Shown here: one piece after another, positions 1 through 8,442 of the stretch
Numbering within the stretch: position 1 is the first letter of the stretch
How the letters are laid out: the number at the start of each line of letters is the position of its first letter
Source of the DNA: Cocleimonas sp.
GTDB taxonomy: Bacteria; Pseudomonadota; Gammaproteobacteria; Thiotrichales; Thiotrichaceae
Assembly: GCA_023146675.1 (NCBI GenBank)
Contig: JAGLBQ010000249.1
Span: 1 to 37,028 of the forward strand
Reading direction: 5' to 3'
Length of the DNA: 37,028 nucleotides
Notes under the pieces: generated by a model
Database searches by the model: none
The model's input: only the letters and a program-made list of their open reading frames with translations
What the model was told of the DNA's origin: nothing
Position numbers and translations under genes: made by a program

Positions 1-278
1 GACTGCCCATGAAAATTATCTTTAAGATGATCAATACCCTGCACTAAAGGACACGCAATATTATAGAGAATCTCCCCTTCTGTGGTGATTTTCAACTTAG
101 GACCCCGTCGCTCAAATAACTTAACCTTGAATTCAGATTCTAGCTTTTTAATTTGCAAAGAAATAGTCGGCTGACTAGCATATAGAACCTCAGATGCTCT
201 ACTCATATTACCCTCTTGATGAGTAATGCAAAAGGCACGTAACTCTTTAAGTAAGTTGCAAGTTTTTAAATGTTTCAT
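1..278 (-). CDS. LysR-family transcriptional regulator, N-terminal part (cut by window edge)
   Basis: Reading leftwards from an ATG at 278, the first 92 codons are open and run off the window edge. They encode a typical LysR winged helix-turn-helix: residues about 10-30 carry the first helices (RAFCITHQEGNMSRASEVL), followed by the recognition-helix signature SQPTISLQIKKLE and the wing FERRGPKLKITTEGE. The effector-binding domain lies outside the window, so the inducer and the precise subfamily cannot be told. It is divergent from the PEP synthetase regulator with about 190 bases between the starts. LysR proteins often control a divergent neighbour, but no operator is clear enough here to call. 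Family assignment is secure; function is open. Confidence 0.9.
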   Translation of the reverse strand, partial: MKHLKTCNLLKELRAFCITHQEGNMSRASEVLYASQPTISLQIKKLESEFKVKLFERRGPKLKITTEGEILYNIACPLVQGIDHLKDNFHGQ

Positions 279-469
279 CAGTAGAAATAGCCCTTGGTAT
301 TTTCATATAAAGATCAGTGAGAATAATCTATTAAAAATAGTTTTGAAATAGACTATTGGAAAAACCAATAGATAATATTGACGAAAACTACTATAGATTA
401 TCGATATTTACATTGCAGATATTAATTTTAGCAATATTAATTTTAAAAAACCACCTCAAGAGTATCAGC

Positions 470-1285
470 ATGACTAAAATCAAACGTATTGTGTATTTTG
501 TATCCGAGCGCACAGGCATAACCGCTGAGTTATTTGGAAAGAGCCTCCTTTCACAATTCCCTGATGTTGAATTCAACGAATATCAAAAACCTTTTATCAA
601 TAGCATAGAAAAAGCCCAGCAACTTGCCAAAGAACTGGCAGAAATACAAATAAAAAAAGGCATTAAACCTCTTGTTTTTTCCACCATGCCAGATAAAGAT
701 ATAAGCAACGTGCTACAACAGGCACCGTGTCATTATTATGAGTTATTTGCCCATTACTTAAAGGATATTGGTAACGATATAGGTACCTCACCCACGCATA
801 TTTCAGGTGCAAGCCATGGTCTAAACAACACAAAAAGCTATGATAAACGCATGGATATCGTGAATTACACCATGACGCATGACGATGCCATGACGATGAA
901 AAACATCAGTAATGCAGATGTTATTTTAGTCGGCGTATCCCGCTCAGGAAAAACACCAACCTGCCTTTATCTCGCACTTCACTACGGTATACGCGCAGCA
1001 AATTACCCACTAACTGAAGATGATTTTCAAAAAGATGATATGCCTCAGGTTTTACAGCAGAATAAAGATAAAATGATTGCACTAACCATCAATCCAAAGC
1101 GTCTGGCAGATATTAGAGAAAAGCGCCGTAGTGGTGGTCAATACGCCTCTTTATCAAATTGCCGTAGTGAAATTAGCCATGCCTTAGAATTATTTAATCG
1201 CTATGGATTGACGGTGTTTGATACTACGTCTAGCTCCATTGAAGAGCTTTCTGCACGGATCATGCAAGAGATGAAGTTGAAATAG
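470..1285 (+). CDS. ppsR: PEP synthetase regulatory protein (bifunctional kinase/pyrophosphorylase, PSRP family)
   Basis: 271 residues, close to the roughly 270-277 usual for the family. The N-terminus (RIVYFVSERTGITAELFGKSLLSQFP) and the P-loop GVSRSGKT near residue 159 are family hallmarks; the substrate-side motif SYDKRMDIVNYTMTHDD precedes it. Family members inactivate phosphoenolpyruvate synthetase by ADP-dependent threonine phosphorylation and reactivate it by Pi-dependent dephosphorylation, so they gate gluconeogenesis. The ATG at 470 is preferred because homologues start just before IKRIVYFVS; the frame stays open upstream to a TTG at 356, but that extension is hydrophobic and unlike the family. 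ppsA itself is not in the window, whereas it is a close neighbour in many gammaproteobacteria. Confidence 0.93.
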   Translation: MTKIKRIVYFVSERTGITAELFGKSLLSQFPDVEFNEYQKPFINSIEKAQQLAKELAEIQIKKGIKPLVFSTMPDKDISNVLQQAPCHYYELFAHYLKDIGNDIGTSPTHISGASHGLNNTKSYDKRMDIVNYTMTHDDAMTMKNISNADVILVGVSRSGKTPTCLYLALHYGIRAANYPLTEDDFQKDDMPQVLQQNKDKMIALTINPKRLADIREKRRSGGQYASLSNCRSEISHALELFNRYGLTVFDTTSSSIEELSARIMQEMKLK

Positions 1286-1327
1286 AAATTTTGGAAAGAA
1301 AAAACCTCCGTACAGGAATAGGATACG

Positions 1328-1765
1328 TTACAGAGCGAGTCCCCTCAGACTAAGAGGAATATAACGCGAATCCAATTCATACTGTGTCGACAACTCATTA
1401 TGAATCACCGCTAGATCTTGTCGATATTTCATATAAGCCTCTGCCATAATCACCTTACCATCAGCAGACAACACGTCAATTTTCACCCGCTGATACCCTT
1501 TATCTTTACCAACTCCCTCAAGCACATCCAACCAAGCAAGCGTATCCTGATTAACGCGGTATAACTCACCTTTAATACCTTTAATATGCTCTTGATTATG
1601 CTTAATTGTATTTAGCAATAAGACAGGCACATAGTATTGATCTGCTACCACCAAGGAGTAAGGTTTCTGCGTTGTATAGTTACCAATATAAAACCGACCT
1701 AAATACTGCTCACTATAGTTTTGAAAACCACGTTTAAGTGTTCCATAAACAAAAATATTTTTCAT
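1328..1765 (-). CDS. Gamma-glutamylcyclotransferase-like (AIG2/GGACT fold) protein
   Basis: 145 residues. The opening FVYGTLKRG (residues 5-13) is the glycine-rich substrate loop of the GGCT/AIG2 fold, and the glutamate of LDVLEG (about residue 84) sits where the family's catalytic acid is found. Related proteins (YtfP, GGACT) release 5-oxoproline from gamma-glutamyl compounds; the actual substrate here cannot be read from sequence. It lies convergent to ppsR with only 42 bases between stops. The upstream region abuts the divergent cytochrome b561 gene. Confidence 0.82.
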   Translation of the reverse strand: MKNIFVYGTLKRGFQNYSEQYLGRFYIGNYTTQKPYSLVVADQYYVPVLLLNTIKHNQEHIKGIKGELYRVNQDTLAWLDVLEGVGKDKGYQRVKIDVLSADGKVIMAEAYMKYRQDLAVIHNELSTQYELDSRYIPLSLRGLAL

Positions 1766-1901
1766 TACGATTCCTTAAAATAAAACGGCATTTAGGCAAT
1801 TCAGGTTGTTTCTCTAAAGGAAATAATAAATTTATAATATGCTTATTTATTCCTTACACGTTACTTTCTATACTTTAACAATCACACAGCGGAACAGAGA
1901 A

Positions 1902-2456
1902 ATGCTGAAAAACACAAAAACATCATTTGGATTAATAAGCCGTAGCCTGCATTGGATCATGGCATTGTTACTAACAGGGCTATTTGCAATGGGGCTTTAT
2001 ATGACTAGTCTTGATTATTATGACCCGTTGTATCATAGCTTACCTTGGTGGCATAAAAGTTTGGGCTTATTCATCTTTTTCTTATTACTACTACGAATTA
2101 TCTGGAAACTATCCAACCCACAGCCAGAAAGCCTGACAACACACCAGCAATGGGAGCGACGTTTAGCACATTTTATTCAGAAATTATTTTATTTACTCCT
2201 ATTTTTTATTGCCTTATCTGGCTATTTTATTTCCACAGCAAAAGACAAAGGCATTGCGTTTTTTAATCTATTTGAACTACCTTCAATAATAGCACTACAA
2301 GAGGAGACCGCTGAATTAATTGGTGACACACATGAGCTAATGGCAATTTCACTTGCTGTGTTCGTTGTACTGCATGCCTTAGCTGCATTGAAACATCATT
2401 TTATTGATAAAGATAAAACATTAACGCGAATGATTAAAAGTAATGATCCTTCGTAA
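1902..2456 (+). CDS. Cytochrome b561-family integral membrane protein
   Basis: 184 residues, four hydrophobic segments, and histidines typical of di-heme b561 proteins: RSLHW in helix 1, PWWHKSLG before helix 2, THELMA before helix 4 and LHALAALKHH at the C-terminus. It should move electrons between quinol and periplasmic acceptors in the inner membrane. The ATG at 1902 is preferred, with AGAG just upstream, because homologues begin shortly before the FGLISRSLHW helix; the frame extends 21 codons further up without similarity. It is followed 28 bases later by yceI, reproducing the yceJ-yceI pairing of Escherichia coli. Confidence 0.9.
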   Translation: MLKNTKTSFGLISRSLHWIMALLLTGLFAMGLYMTSLDYYDPLYHSLPWWHKSLGLFIFFLLLLRIIWKLSNPQPESLTTHQQWERRLAHFIQKLFYLLLFFIALSGYFISTAKDKGIAFFNLFELPSIIALQEETAELIGDTHELMAISLAVFVVLHALAALKHHFIDKDKTLTRMIKSNDPS

Positions 2457-2484
2457 ATTATTTAACTAAAAGAGGAAATACCCG

Positions 2485-3072
2485 ATGAAAAATATATTAC
2501 AAAAAACTATGTTAAGCGTATCACTAGCAGGCGCACTGTTAGCATCAAGCGCTGTAATAGCGGATGACTACGTTATTGATAAACAAGGCATGCATGCCTC
2601 CATTCAATTCAAAATTGCACATTTAGGCTATAGTTGGCTATTGGGTCGTTTTAATGATTTTGATGGCAAGTTTAGTTATGACGAGAAAAAACCTAATGAG
2701 GCTAAAATTGAAGTTAATATTAATACTAAAAGTATAGATTCCAACCATGCTGAACGCGATAAGCATTTACGTGGTGATGATTTTTTAGAGGTAGCAAAAT
2801 TTCCGCAAGCAACGTTTGTTAGCACTGGCTATAAAGAGGGTGCTGATGGTAAAGCAAAGCTCACAGGAAAATTCACCCTGCATGGTGTTACCAAAGAAAT
2901 TGTGATTGATGTCACTAAAATAGGCGCAGGAAAAGATCCATGGGGCGGTTATCGACGAGGCTTTGAAGGCAAGACACGCATAGCATTAAAGGACTATGGT
3001 ATTACTAAAAACTTAGGCCCTGCTTCTGCGGAACTTGATTTATTACTTAATATTGAAGGAATTAAGCAATAA
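2485..3072 (+). CDS. yceI: YceI-family periplasmic lipocalin-like protein
   Basis: 195 residues with a clear Sec signal peptide (cleavage expected after residue 26, SSAVIA|DDY). The mature part shows the YceI beta-barrel signature: YVIDKQGMHASIQFKIAHLG, then SNHAERDKHLRGDDFLEVAKFPQATF, and the C-terminal W-GGYRRGFEGKTRI. YceI barrels bind long isoprenoids or lipids in the periplasm. AGAGGAA lies just upstream of the ATG. It follows the cytochrome b561 gene, so a quinone-related or envelope-stress role is plausible but inferred. Confidence 0.94.
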   Translation: MKNILQKTMLSVSLAGALLASSAVIADDYVIDKQGMHASIQFKIAHLGYSWLLGRFNDFDGKFSYDEKKPNEAKIEVNINTKSIDSNHAERDKHLRGDDFLEVAKFPQATFVSTGYKEGADGKAKLTGKFTLHGVTKEIVIDVTKIGAGKDPWGGYRRGFEGKTRIALKDYGITKNLGPASAELDLLLNIEGIKQ

Positions 3073-3660
3073 ATGACTAATTCAAGCACCATTGAATGGG
3101 AACAGTTCTACCAAAGTGGAAAAACAGGTTGGGATCGAGGTGATATTAGCCCTAACCTTAACTACTGGCTTGAAAATCAACAGCTACAACCCTGTCGAAT
3201 CCTAATTCCTGGGTGTGGTAATGGCTATGAAGTATTGCACTTAGCTGCAAAAGGCTTTGATGTCGTTGCTATTGATATTGCTCCAACCGCTGTTGATAAT
3301 TTAAATAATGCACTAGCAGATCACAAGCTCAATGCCGAAGTCATTCTGGCTGATTTCTTTAAATGGAACCCTGAAAAACCCTTTGATGCACTTTATGAGC
3401 AAACCAGCCTATGCGCTTTGTCACCAGAACGATGGCAAGCGTATGAACAGTGTTTATTTAGCTGGCTAAAACCCAATGGCAAACTATTGGCTCAGTTTAT
3501 GCAAACAGATGTTGAAGGAGGACCGCCTTATCATTGTGAAATGGGTGATATGACAGATCTATTTGATGCAGCACGCTGGCAATGGAGTGATGAGCATCAT
3601 ACTAAGATTGTGCATTCTGGCGGAAAATCTGAACGCGTTTATCGTTTGACTAGAGTTTAG
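3073..3660 (+). CDS. TPMT-family SAM-dependent methyltransferase
   Basis: 195 residues. The class I SAM site is LIPGCGNGYEVLHLAAKGFDV (about residues 44-64), followed by the acidic strand VVAIDIAP and the family-specific EQTSLCAL. Thiopurine methyltransferase relatives in bacteria methylate thiols, selenium/tellurium compounds or halides; the substrate here is unknown. The start codon directly follows the yceI stop codon (TAA then ATG, no gap), so translation is probably coupled to yceI and the b561-yceI-TPMT set forms one operon. Confidence 0.88.
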   Translation: MTNSSTIEWEQFYQSGKTGWDRGDISPNLNYWLENQQLQPCRILIPGCGNGYEVLHLAAKGFDVVAIDIAPTAVDNLNNALADHKLNAEVILADFFKWNPEKPFDALYEQTSLCALSPERWQAYEQCLFSWLKPNGKLLAQFMQTDVEGGPPYHCEMGDMTDLFDAARWQWSDEHHTKIVHSGGKSERVYRLTRV

Positions 3661-3755
3661 AATATTAGAAAGAGCAAGTTCACATTTTTATAAAACAATG
3701 TGGATTTTGCTGGACGTAGCAGCGTGTATATCGACCTTATGTTGCTCGTTAGGAT

Positions 3756-3965
3756 TTAAAAAACCTGCCCTGCTGCTCCTGATGCAACTTGTCCTGTTAC
3801 ACTACCCACCACCTGCCCTGCTGCACCACCAACAAGAGAGCCAAGTAATGCATTTTCACCTGCTTTTACTGCAATAGCAGCACCTGCCAAAGACCCTATC
3901 GTTGAACAACCTGAAAGTAATAGTAGTGAAGCTATACATAACAAATTTAATTTATTTTTGATCAT
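3756..3965 (-). CDS. Small glycine-zipper lipoprotein
   Basis: 69 residues. A lipobox LLSGC puts the lipidated cysteine at residue 20. The mature 50 residues are almost wholly Gly/Ala/Val/Ser with repeated small-xxx-small spacing (AGAAIAVKAG, GSLVGGAAGQVVGSV), as in glycine-zipper segments that pack in membranes. GGGGA sits 7 bases before the ATG, so the gene is likely real despite its length. The precise role is unknown; small outer-membrane stress lipoproteins of this look exist in many proteobacteria. The upstream 100 bases are very AT-rich with A and T runs and contain TATAAC/GATAAT-like hexamers suitable as -10 elements. Confidence 0.75.
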   Translation of the reverse strand: MIKNKLNLLCIASLLLLSGCSTIGSLAGAAIAVKAGENALLGSLVGGAAGQVVGSVTGQVASGAAGQVF

Positions 3966-4103
3966 TTTTATTTCCCCGTATCTTATTATCGTTATAAAGG
4001 AAGAGTATGCTTTTTTTGTATAAAAAAGATACTTAAAAAAAGTTTAGAAAGATACCTTGTTTTTATTTTTTTTGATGCTAGAGTCGCCTAATAAGGGCTG
4101 ATT

Positions 4104-4778
4104 TCAGGTCAAAACTCCATCTACTAAACGATAGGTTTTATCCATCTTTTTAGCCAATAATAAGTCATGCGTGACAATCACAAAAGCCGTTTGTAGCTCA
4201 TCATTTAGCTCCTGCATTAATTCAAATATTTTAAGCGCAGTGCGCTGATCTAAATTACCCGTAGGCTCATCTGCCATAATCACTTTAGGGCGCGTTACCA
4301 ATGCGCGCGCAATGGCTGCACGTTGACGCTCTCCTCCTGATAACTGACCTGGTTTATGCTCTACCCGCGTTGTAAGCCCTACTCTATCGAGCATATATTG
4401 TGCATTTTTACGTGCTTTCTTTACATCCATACCACGAATGAGCAGTGGCATAGCAACATTCTCTAACGCAGAGAACTCGGGTAATAAGTGATGAAATTGA
4501 TAGATAAAACCGATTGAACGATTACGTAAAATACCACGATCTGCATCAGTGAGTTTGGCAAGATTATTACCTAATATATGTACATCACCTTTAGTGGGCA
4601 AATCCAGCCCACCTAATATATGCAATAAGGTGCTTTTTCCACTACCTGAACTACCAACTATTGCTAGTTTTTCACCTGCTTCAACCTTGAGATTGACACC
4701 TTTTAACACTTCAACATTCAGCTTGCCTTCTTTAAAGCGTTTGCTGATGTTATTACAGTCTATTATTGTTTTACTCAT
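4104..4778 (-). CDS. lolD: Lipoprotein-releasing ABC transporter ATP-binding subunit LolD
   Basis: 224 residues, the usual LolD size. Walker A GSSGSGKS (about 41-48), Q-loop YQFHHLLPEFSALENVAMP, ABC signature LSGGERQRAA, Walker B VIMADEPTGNLD and switch histidine VTHD are all present. LolD powers extraction of outer-membrane lipoproteins from the inner membrane for transfer to LolA. It is the last gene of the minus-strand operon, 74 bases after the second permease. No clear hairpin terminator follows; the downstream stretch only shows T/A runs. Confidence 0.96.
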   Translation of the reverse strand: MSKTIIDCNNISKRFKEGKLNVEVLKGVNLKVEAGEKLAIVGSSGSGKSTLLHILGGLDLPTKGDVHILGNNLAKLTDADRGILRNRSIGFIYQFHHLLPEFSALENVAMPLLIRGMDVKKARKNAQYMLDRVGLTTRVEHKPGQLSGGERQRAAIARALVTRPKVIMADEPTGNLDQRTALKIFELMQELNDELQTAFVIVTHDLLLAKKMDKTYRLVDGVLT

Positions 4779-4852
4779 CTGGTAACCTCAGCCAAATTAA
4801 TGTATGTCTTACAAAAAAGGAGCAAAATGTTATATTATTTTTTGATGAATAC

Positions 4853-6100
4853 CTATTCATAACGTAACGCCTCTGCTGGCTGTAACCGTGATGCTTTCCA
4901 TGCAGGATAAATAGTTGCCAACATTGACAGTACTAATGCACTTAGCGCTATCATTAAAATATCCATCCACTGTATATTGGATTCTATTTTGCTGATTCCA
5001 TACACATCAGCAGAGATAAAGCGTGTATCTAATAGCCCTTCAATCCACGGTAATAGTGTACCAACATTCATTGCCAGCACCACACCAAGCACTACGCCGA
5101 GCGATACACCAATCAAGCCAATCAGCGTACCTTGCACCATAAAGACTTTCATTACCGACATTGGTGTTAAACCTAATGTTCTGAAAATAGCAATATCAGA
5201 CTCTTTATCAGTCACCACCATCACCAATGTAGAAACAAGGTTAAAAGCAGCCACCGCTATAATCATTCCGAGAATAAAAAACATCATCGTTTTTTGCAGC
5301 TGGATAGCTTTGAAGACAGTGGTATTGTTCTTTGTCCAATCACTAATCCACAAATCTTTACCAGAGGTTGCGACAATATCTTGACTCACCTGATTTGATT
5401 GATACAAATCATCCAGTTTAATGCGTAATCCTGTCACCTGCTCATCTAATTCAAAGAGATCAACAGCATCTTTCATATGCACATAAGCAGTAGTTTTATC
5501 GTATTGTTGTAAGTCCACTTCAAACATACCAACGACATTGAATTCTCTTAAAACAGGAAGTTGACCAGAAATTAAAGTATCCGCATTCGGTGTGAGTAAA
5601 ATAACGGAATCACCAATATCAATCTTCAATGCTTTGGCTAGCTTTGAGCCTAATATAATATTATTTTTCCCTGCCACCAGATCAGAGAACTGCCCCTTAA
5701 TCATTTTCTCTGGCACAGAGCTAATTTGTTTTTCGTAGTCAGGTAGCACCCCTTCAAGTAGGGTTCCTTGCACTTTTCCTGATGCGTTCAACATAACCTG
5801 ACGCTCAACAAAAGGTGCAACGGCAACGACATGATCACGTTTTAACATAGCTTCACGCCGCTGTTGCCAGTGCTCAATTTTGGCATCCGTTTCTGAGACG
5901 GTGACATGCGCTAGCATACCCAAAATGCGATCACGCATGGAGGATTCAAACCCATTCATTACGGATAGCACAACAATGAGTACCATCACGCCAAGTGCAA
6001 TACCAAACATAGAGGCAAAGGTGATAAAGGATACAAAATGACTTTGGCGACGCGCTTTGGTATAGCGCAAACCAATAAAGGCTTCAACAGGCTGGAACAT
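4853..6100 (-). CDS. Lipoprotein-releasing system permease (LolC/LolE family), second copy
   Basis: 415 residues: N-terminal helix after IGLRYTKARR, a long periplasmic domain (about 50-270), then three C-terminal helices of the FtsX/MacB permease fold, ending in the family C-terminus LQPAEALRYE. Its ATG overlaps the stop of the preceding permease (TAATG), so the two are translationally coupled. The periplasmic loop LISGQLPVLREFNV corresponds in place to the LolC hook that recruits LolA, which E. coli LolE lacks. I therefore cannot confidently label this copy LolE; LolC/LolF-like is the safest wording. Confidence 0.93.
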   Translation of the reverse strand: MFQPVEAFIGLRYTKARRQSHFVSFITFASMFGIALGVMVLIVVLSVMNGFESSMRDRILGMLAHVTVSETDAKIEHWQQRREAMLKRDHVVAVAPFVERQVMLNASGKVQGTLLEGVLPDYEKQISSVPEKMIKGQFSDLVAGKNNIILGSKLAKALKIDIGDSVILLTPNADTLISGQLPVLREFNVVGMFEVDLQQYDKTTAYVHMKDAVDLFELDEQVTGLRIKLDDLYQSNQVSQDIVATSGKDLWISDWTKNNTTVFKAIQLQKTMMFFILGMIIAVAAFNLVSTLVMVVTDKESDIAIFRTLGLTPMSVMKVFMVQGTLIGLIGVSLGVVLGVVLAMNVGTLLPWIEGLLDTRFISADVYGISKIESNIQWMDILMIALSALVLSMLATIYPAWKASRLQPAEALRYE

Positions 6101-7347
6101 TATTCATACCTCAATGAGTCAGCGGGTTGTACGCTTGCGGCTCTTGATGCGGGATAAATGGTGGCTAAAACGGCAAGAACGAGGGTTGCAATTAGCACCA
6201 TCCAAACATCATTCATTTGCAAATCGGAAGGTATAGTGGAGATAAAAAAGATATCTTCGGGGAATATTTTACGCCCAATAAGACTTTCAAAGGCAGGAAT
6301 AATGACATCTAGATTACTGGCAAATAACACACCTAAAACAACACCAACAATCGCCCCTAATATGCCAATAATACTGCCCTGAATCATAAAGATTTTTTTG
6401 ATTTGTTGAGCGGACATTCCCAATGTGCGCAAAATAGCAATATCGGCTTGTTTCTCATTCACCACCATCACCAGTGATGAAACCAGATTAAAAATAGCAA
6501 CAATGATGATCAGCAATAAAACAAAAAACATCATGATTTTTTCCATTTTTATTGCTTTAAAAAAGGTTTTATTATCCCTACCCCAATCAGCTACTTCAAA
6601 TTTATCACCTAAGCGCTGCTGTAGCTCATAAGCGATGCCTTGTGCATCAAAAAGGTTATTTAATTTTAAGCGTATGCCTGTCACATTGTTTCTAGTCTTG
6701 AAGAGGCGATCGGCATCATCCATATGAATAAACGCGGTGCTACTATCATAATCACGAATATTCATTTTATACACTACCATGACGGTAAAGCGCTTCATGC
6801 GAGGGATCACACCCGCAGGAGTGATTTTTGCTTTGGGTGTGATCACCGTTACCTTATCGCCCACAAACACACCTAGAGAGGTTGCCAGATCAACACCAAT
6901 CGCAATACCATAGCCACGAGGGGTTAAATTACCCATACCGCCATCAATAACATGCTGGCTAACATCACTCACTTGATCTTGATAGCGAGGAAGAACTCCC
7001 TGAATTTGCACACCCCGCACTTCATTATTAGCACTTAGCATTACCTGTTGCTCTATAAAAGGTGCAGCCCCTACAACGCCCTCCTCTGTTTGCAAGGCAA
7101 ATTGGTGCAAGTCCCAATCGGGAAGCTGTCCATCAGGGCCTGTGACAGTAACATGCGCAACCATCCCCAATATTCGTTCACGTAGCTCTTTTTCAAAACC
7201 GTTCATAATAGATAGTACGGTTATCAGAACAATTACCCCGATGGTAATGCCCAGCATTGATGTTAATGATATAAACGAAATATAATGGTTGTCGTGTTTT
7301 GAGCGCGTATAACGTAGCCCTATAAATAATTCTAACGGTTTAAACAT
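6100..7347 (-). CDS. lolC: Lipoprotein-releasing system permease (LolC/LolE family), first copy
   Basis: 415 residues with the same layout as its neighbour: IGLRYTRSKHDNHYISF, first membrane helix, large periplasmic domain, three C-terminal helices and VQPADSLRYE at the end. The segment ITPAGVIPRMKRFTV resembles the LolC hook of E. coli (TPMGRIP), supporting the lolC label. First gene of the lolC-permease-lolD operon. A TATACT hexamer lies only about 13 bases before the ATG on the minus strand, so a promoter giving a very short leader is possible, but its -35 is poor. Diverges from the small exported protein at 7507. Confidence 0.93.
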   Translation of the reverse strand: MFKPLELFIGLRYTRSKHDNHYISFISLTSMLGITIGVIVLITVLSIMNGFEKELRERILGMVAHVTVTGPDGQLPDWDLHQFALQTEEGVVGAAPFIEQQVMLSANNEVRGVQIQGVLPRYQDQVSDVSQHVIDGGMGNLTPRGYGIAIGVDLATSLGVFVGDKVTVITPKAKITPAGVIPRMKRFTVMVVYKMNIRDYDSSTAFIHMDDADRLFKTRNNVTGIRLKLNNLFDAQGIAYELQQRLGDKFEVADWGRDNKTFFKAIKMEKIMMFFVLLLIIIVAIFNLVSSLVMVVNEKQADIAILRTLGMSAQQIKKIFMIQGSIIGILGAIVGVVLGVLFASNLDVIIPAFESLIGRKIFPEDIFFISTIPSDLQMNDVWMVLIATLVLAVLATIYPASRAASVQPADSLRYE

Positions 7348-7506
7348 GGTTGCGGAGTATAGCGGAAGTGAGTTAGCCTTATCAGCTTTATTACAAGCCT
7401 TTAATGCTTAAGTTTCTATAACAGAACACAGCTTAAGAAAACAACAACCCCCTCTAAAATCTGTTGTTTTTTATCCCTAATTATTAAAAATATATTGGAT
7501 AACACA

Positions 7507-7794
7507 ATGAAAATAAAAACCCTTTTATTAACATCAAGCATCTTGCTAATCCCCATGGTGTCTCAAGCAAATACACTTAGTGTCAGTCGTTATGTAAACA
7601 CAGCAACAAATATCAATATACCCAAGCCTGGCAACCGCATGAAGAATGTGAGAAAACGCTATGGAAAAGCAAAGCGTGTGACTCGATCAAAAGGAAGAAC
7701 CACTAAAAAATGGCCGCGTATAACGCGTTGGGAATACGGTAAGTTTACCGTATATTTTGAAAGACGTATTGTATTGCATACTGTTATACATTAA
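7507..7794 (+). CDS. Small exported protein of a conserved hypothetical family (ITRW-Y-x-F-x-VYFE type)
   Basis: 95 residues. A signal peptide (KIKTLLLTSSILLIPMVSQA) ends near residue 22. The mature part matches a small gammaproteobacterial family I know only as hypothetical: P-PG-x-M-x-x-V-x-x-R-[YF]-G in the middle, then WPRITRWEYGKFTVYFERR and a final VLHTVIH. The first motif recalls the SmpA/OmlA (BamE-like) fold, which suggests an envelope role, but that is inference. The ATG at 7507 is preferred over a TTG four codons upstream because it places lysines directly before the hydrophobic core. Confidence 0.75.
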   Translation: MKIKTLLLTSSILLIPMVSQANTLSVSRYVNTATNINIPKPGNRMKNVRKRYGKAKRVTRSKGRTTKKWPRITRWEYGKFTVYFERRIVLHTVIH

Positions 7795-7804
7795 CCCCCC
7801 AACA

Positions 7805-7885
7805 AGCAGGGTGAGCTGAGAAATGAAGTGCTTCATACTAATATTTAATGCGCTTTCTTACATCATTACATCAGCACACCCTACT
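7805..7885. repeat. Long imperfect inverted repeat between convergent genes
   Basis: AGCAGGGTGAGCTGA (7805-7819) pairs with TCAGCACACCCTACT (7871-7885) at 13 of 15 positions. Inside lies a short hairpin ATGAAG-TG-CTTCAT (7823-7836) and a weaker stem TAATG/CATTA (7846-7850 with 7864-7868), or alternatively an inner extension of the main stem. It fills the gap between the small exported protein and the convergent NTF2-like gene and may end both transcripts, although no T tract is present. Confidence 0.55.
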
Positions 7886-7891
7886 TCGACC

Positions 7892-8311
7892 TTAAATTAA
7901 CTCATCATGACGCGCTTCGGCATCTGACAATACCCGCTCTTGTTTTGCCCGCCAAACCCCATCCTTTTCTTTTTCTAACAAAATTTCAAGACCATGAGAT
8001 TTATGCTTGCCATCTGTCGCAAGTACTGATTCGACTGTTTTAAACATGATTTGATAATCATTAGTTGCCTGTATCTTCAGCCCATCATAACTAACACTTT
8101 TCAGCACCCCATCTTTAAACTCTTGCTCACTTTGTCTAGCCCAATCTTCATAACTAACACTTTCAAAGCCTTCCACACCCGTTACCTTAACGCGCTTGGA
8201 GATAAGATTAAAATGCTCCTCAAATTGTTTATTAGTTGCCGTGCGTGCCGAGTCATCAAGCCATTGTTGTGCAATTGTTGTTGCTGAATTAGCGTCTAAA
8301 TCCTGAGTCAT
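7892..8311 (-). CDS. NTF2-like/SnoaL-fold protein of unknown function
   Basis: 139 residues without signal peptide or membrane segment. The alternation of an N-terminal helix (IAQQWLDDSART), a short VKVTGVEGFESVSYEDW strand-turn element and C-terminal strands (LKIQATNDYQIMFKTVESVLATDG, HGLEILLEKEKDGVWRAKQERVL) resembles a cone-shaped NTF2-like fold; this is a fold-level guess. No catalytic residues can be assigned. Transcribed divergently from the dsbB-like gene; the shared intergenic region contains a long inverted repeat that begins 6 bases from its start codon. Confidence 0.65.
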   Translation of the reverse strand: MTQDLDANSATTIAQQWLDDSARTATNKQFEEHFNLISKRVKVTGVEGFESVSYEDWARQSEQEFKDGVLKSVSYDGLKIQATNDYQIMFKTVESVLATDGKHKSHGLEILLEKEKDGVWRAKQERVLSDAEARHDELI

Positions 8312-8316
8312 AATAT

Positions 8317-8394
8317 GCCTGAATGAAATTTAATAGTTGGGCGATAGTAGCGAGGTTCTAATTCAAAGCCAAGTTATTAAATTTTCATTCCGGC
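8317..8394. repeat. Long inverted repeat in the divergent dsbB/NTF2-like promoter region
   Basis: GAATGAAATTTAATA (8321-8335) pairs with TATTAAATTTTCATTC (8375-8390) with a single bulged base; outside it GCC (8317-8319) pairs with GGC (8392-8394), and inside TTGG (8337-8340) pairs with CCAA (8369-8372). It begins 6 bases from the start codon of the minus-strand gene, so it covers that gene's ribosome site or leader. Candidate operator, cruciform or small palindromic element. Confidence 0.6.
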
Positions 8395-8442
8395 CTAGAT
8401 TTCAGGTATCATCATCCTCCCAAACACATGGAGCTATTACAA

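Noticed and set aside
356..469. N-terminal extension of the PEP synthetase regulator from a TTG at 356
   Set aside because: The 38 extra residues are hydrophobic and absent from the family, while the ATG at 470 gives the normal length and N-terminus.
7438..7470. AAAACAACA/TGTTGTTTT stem as a terminator
   Set aside because: It is AT-only apart from two pairs, has a 16-base loop, and lies between divergent genes where no transcript should end; it was kept only as a note.
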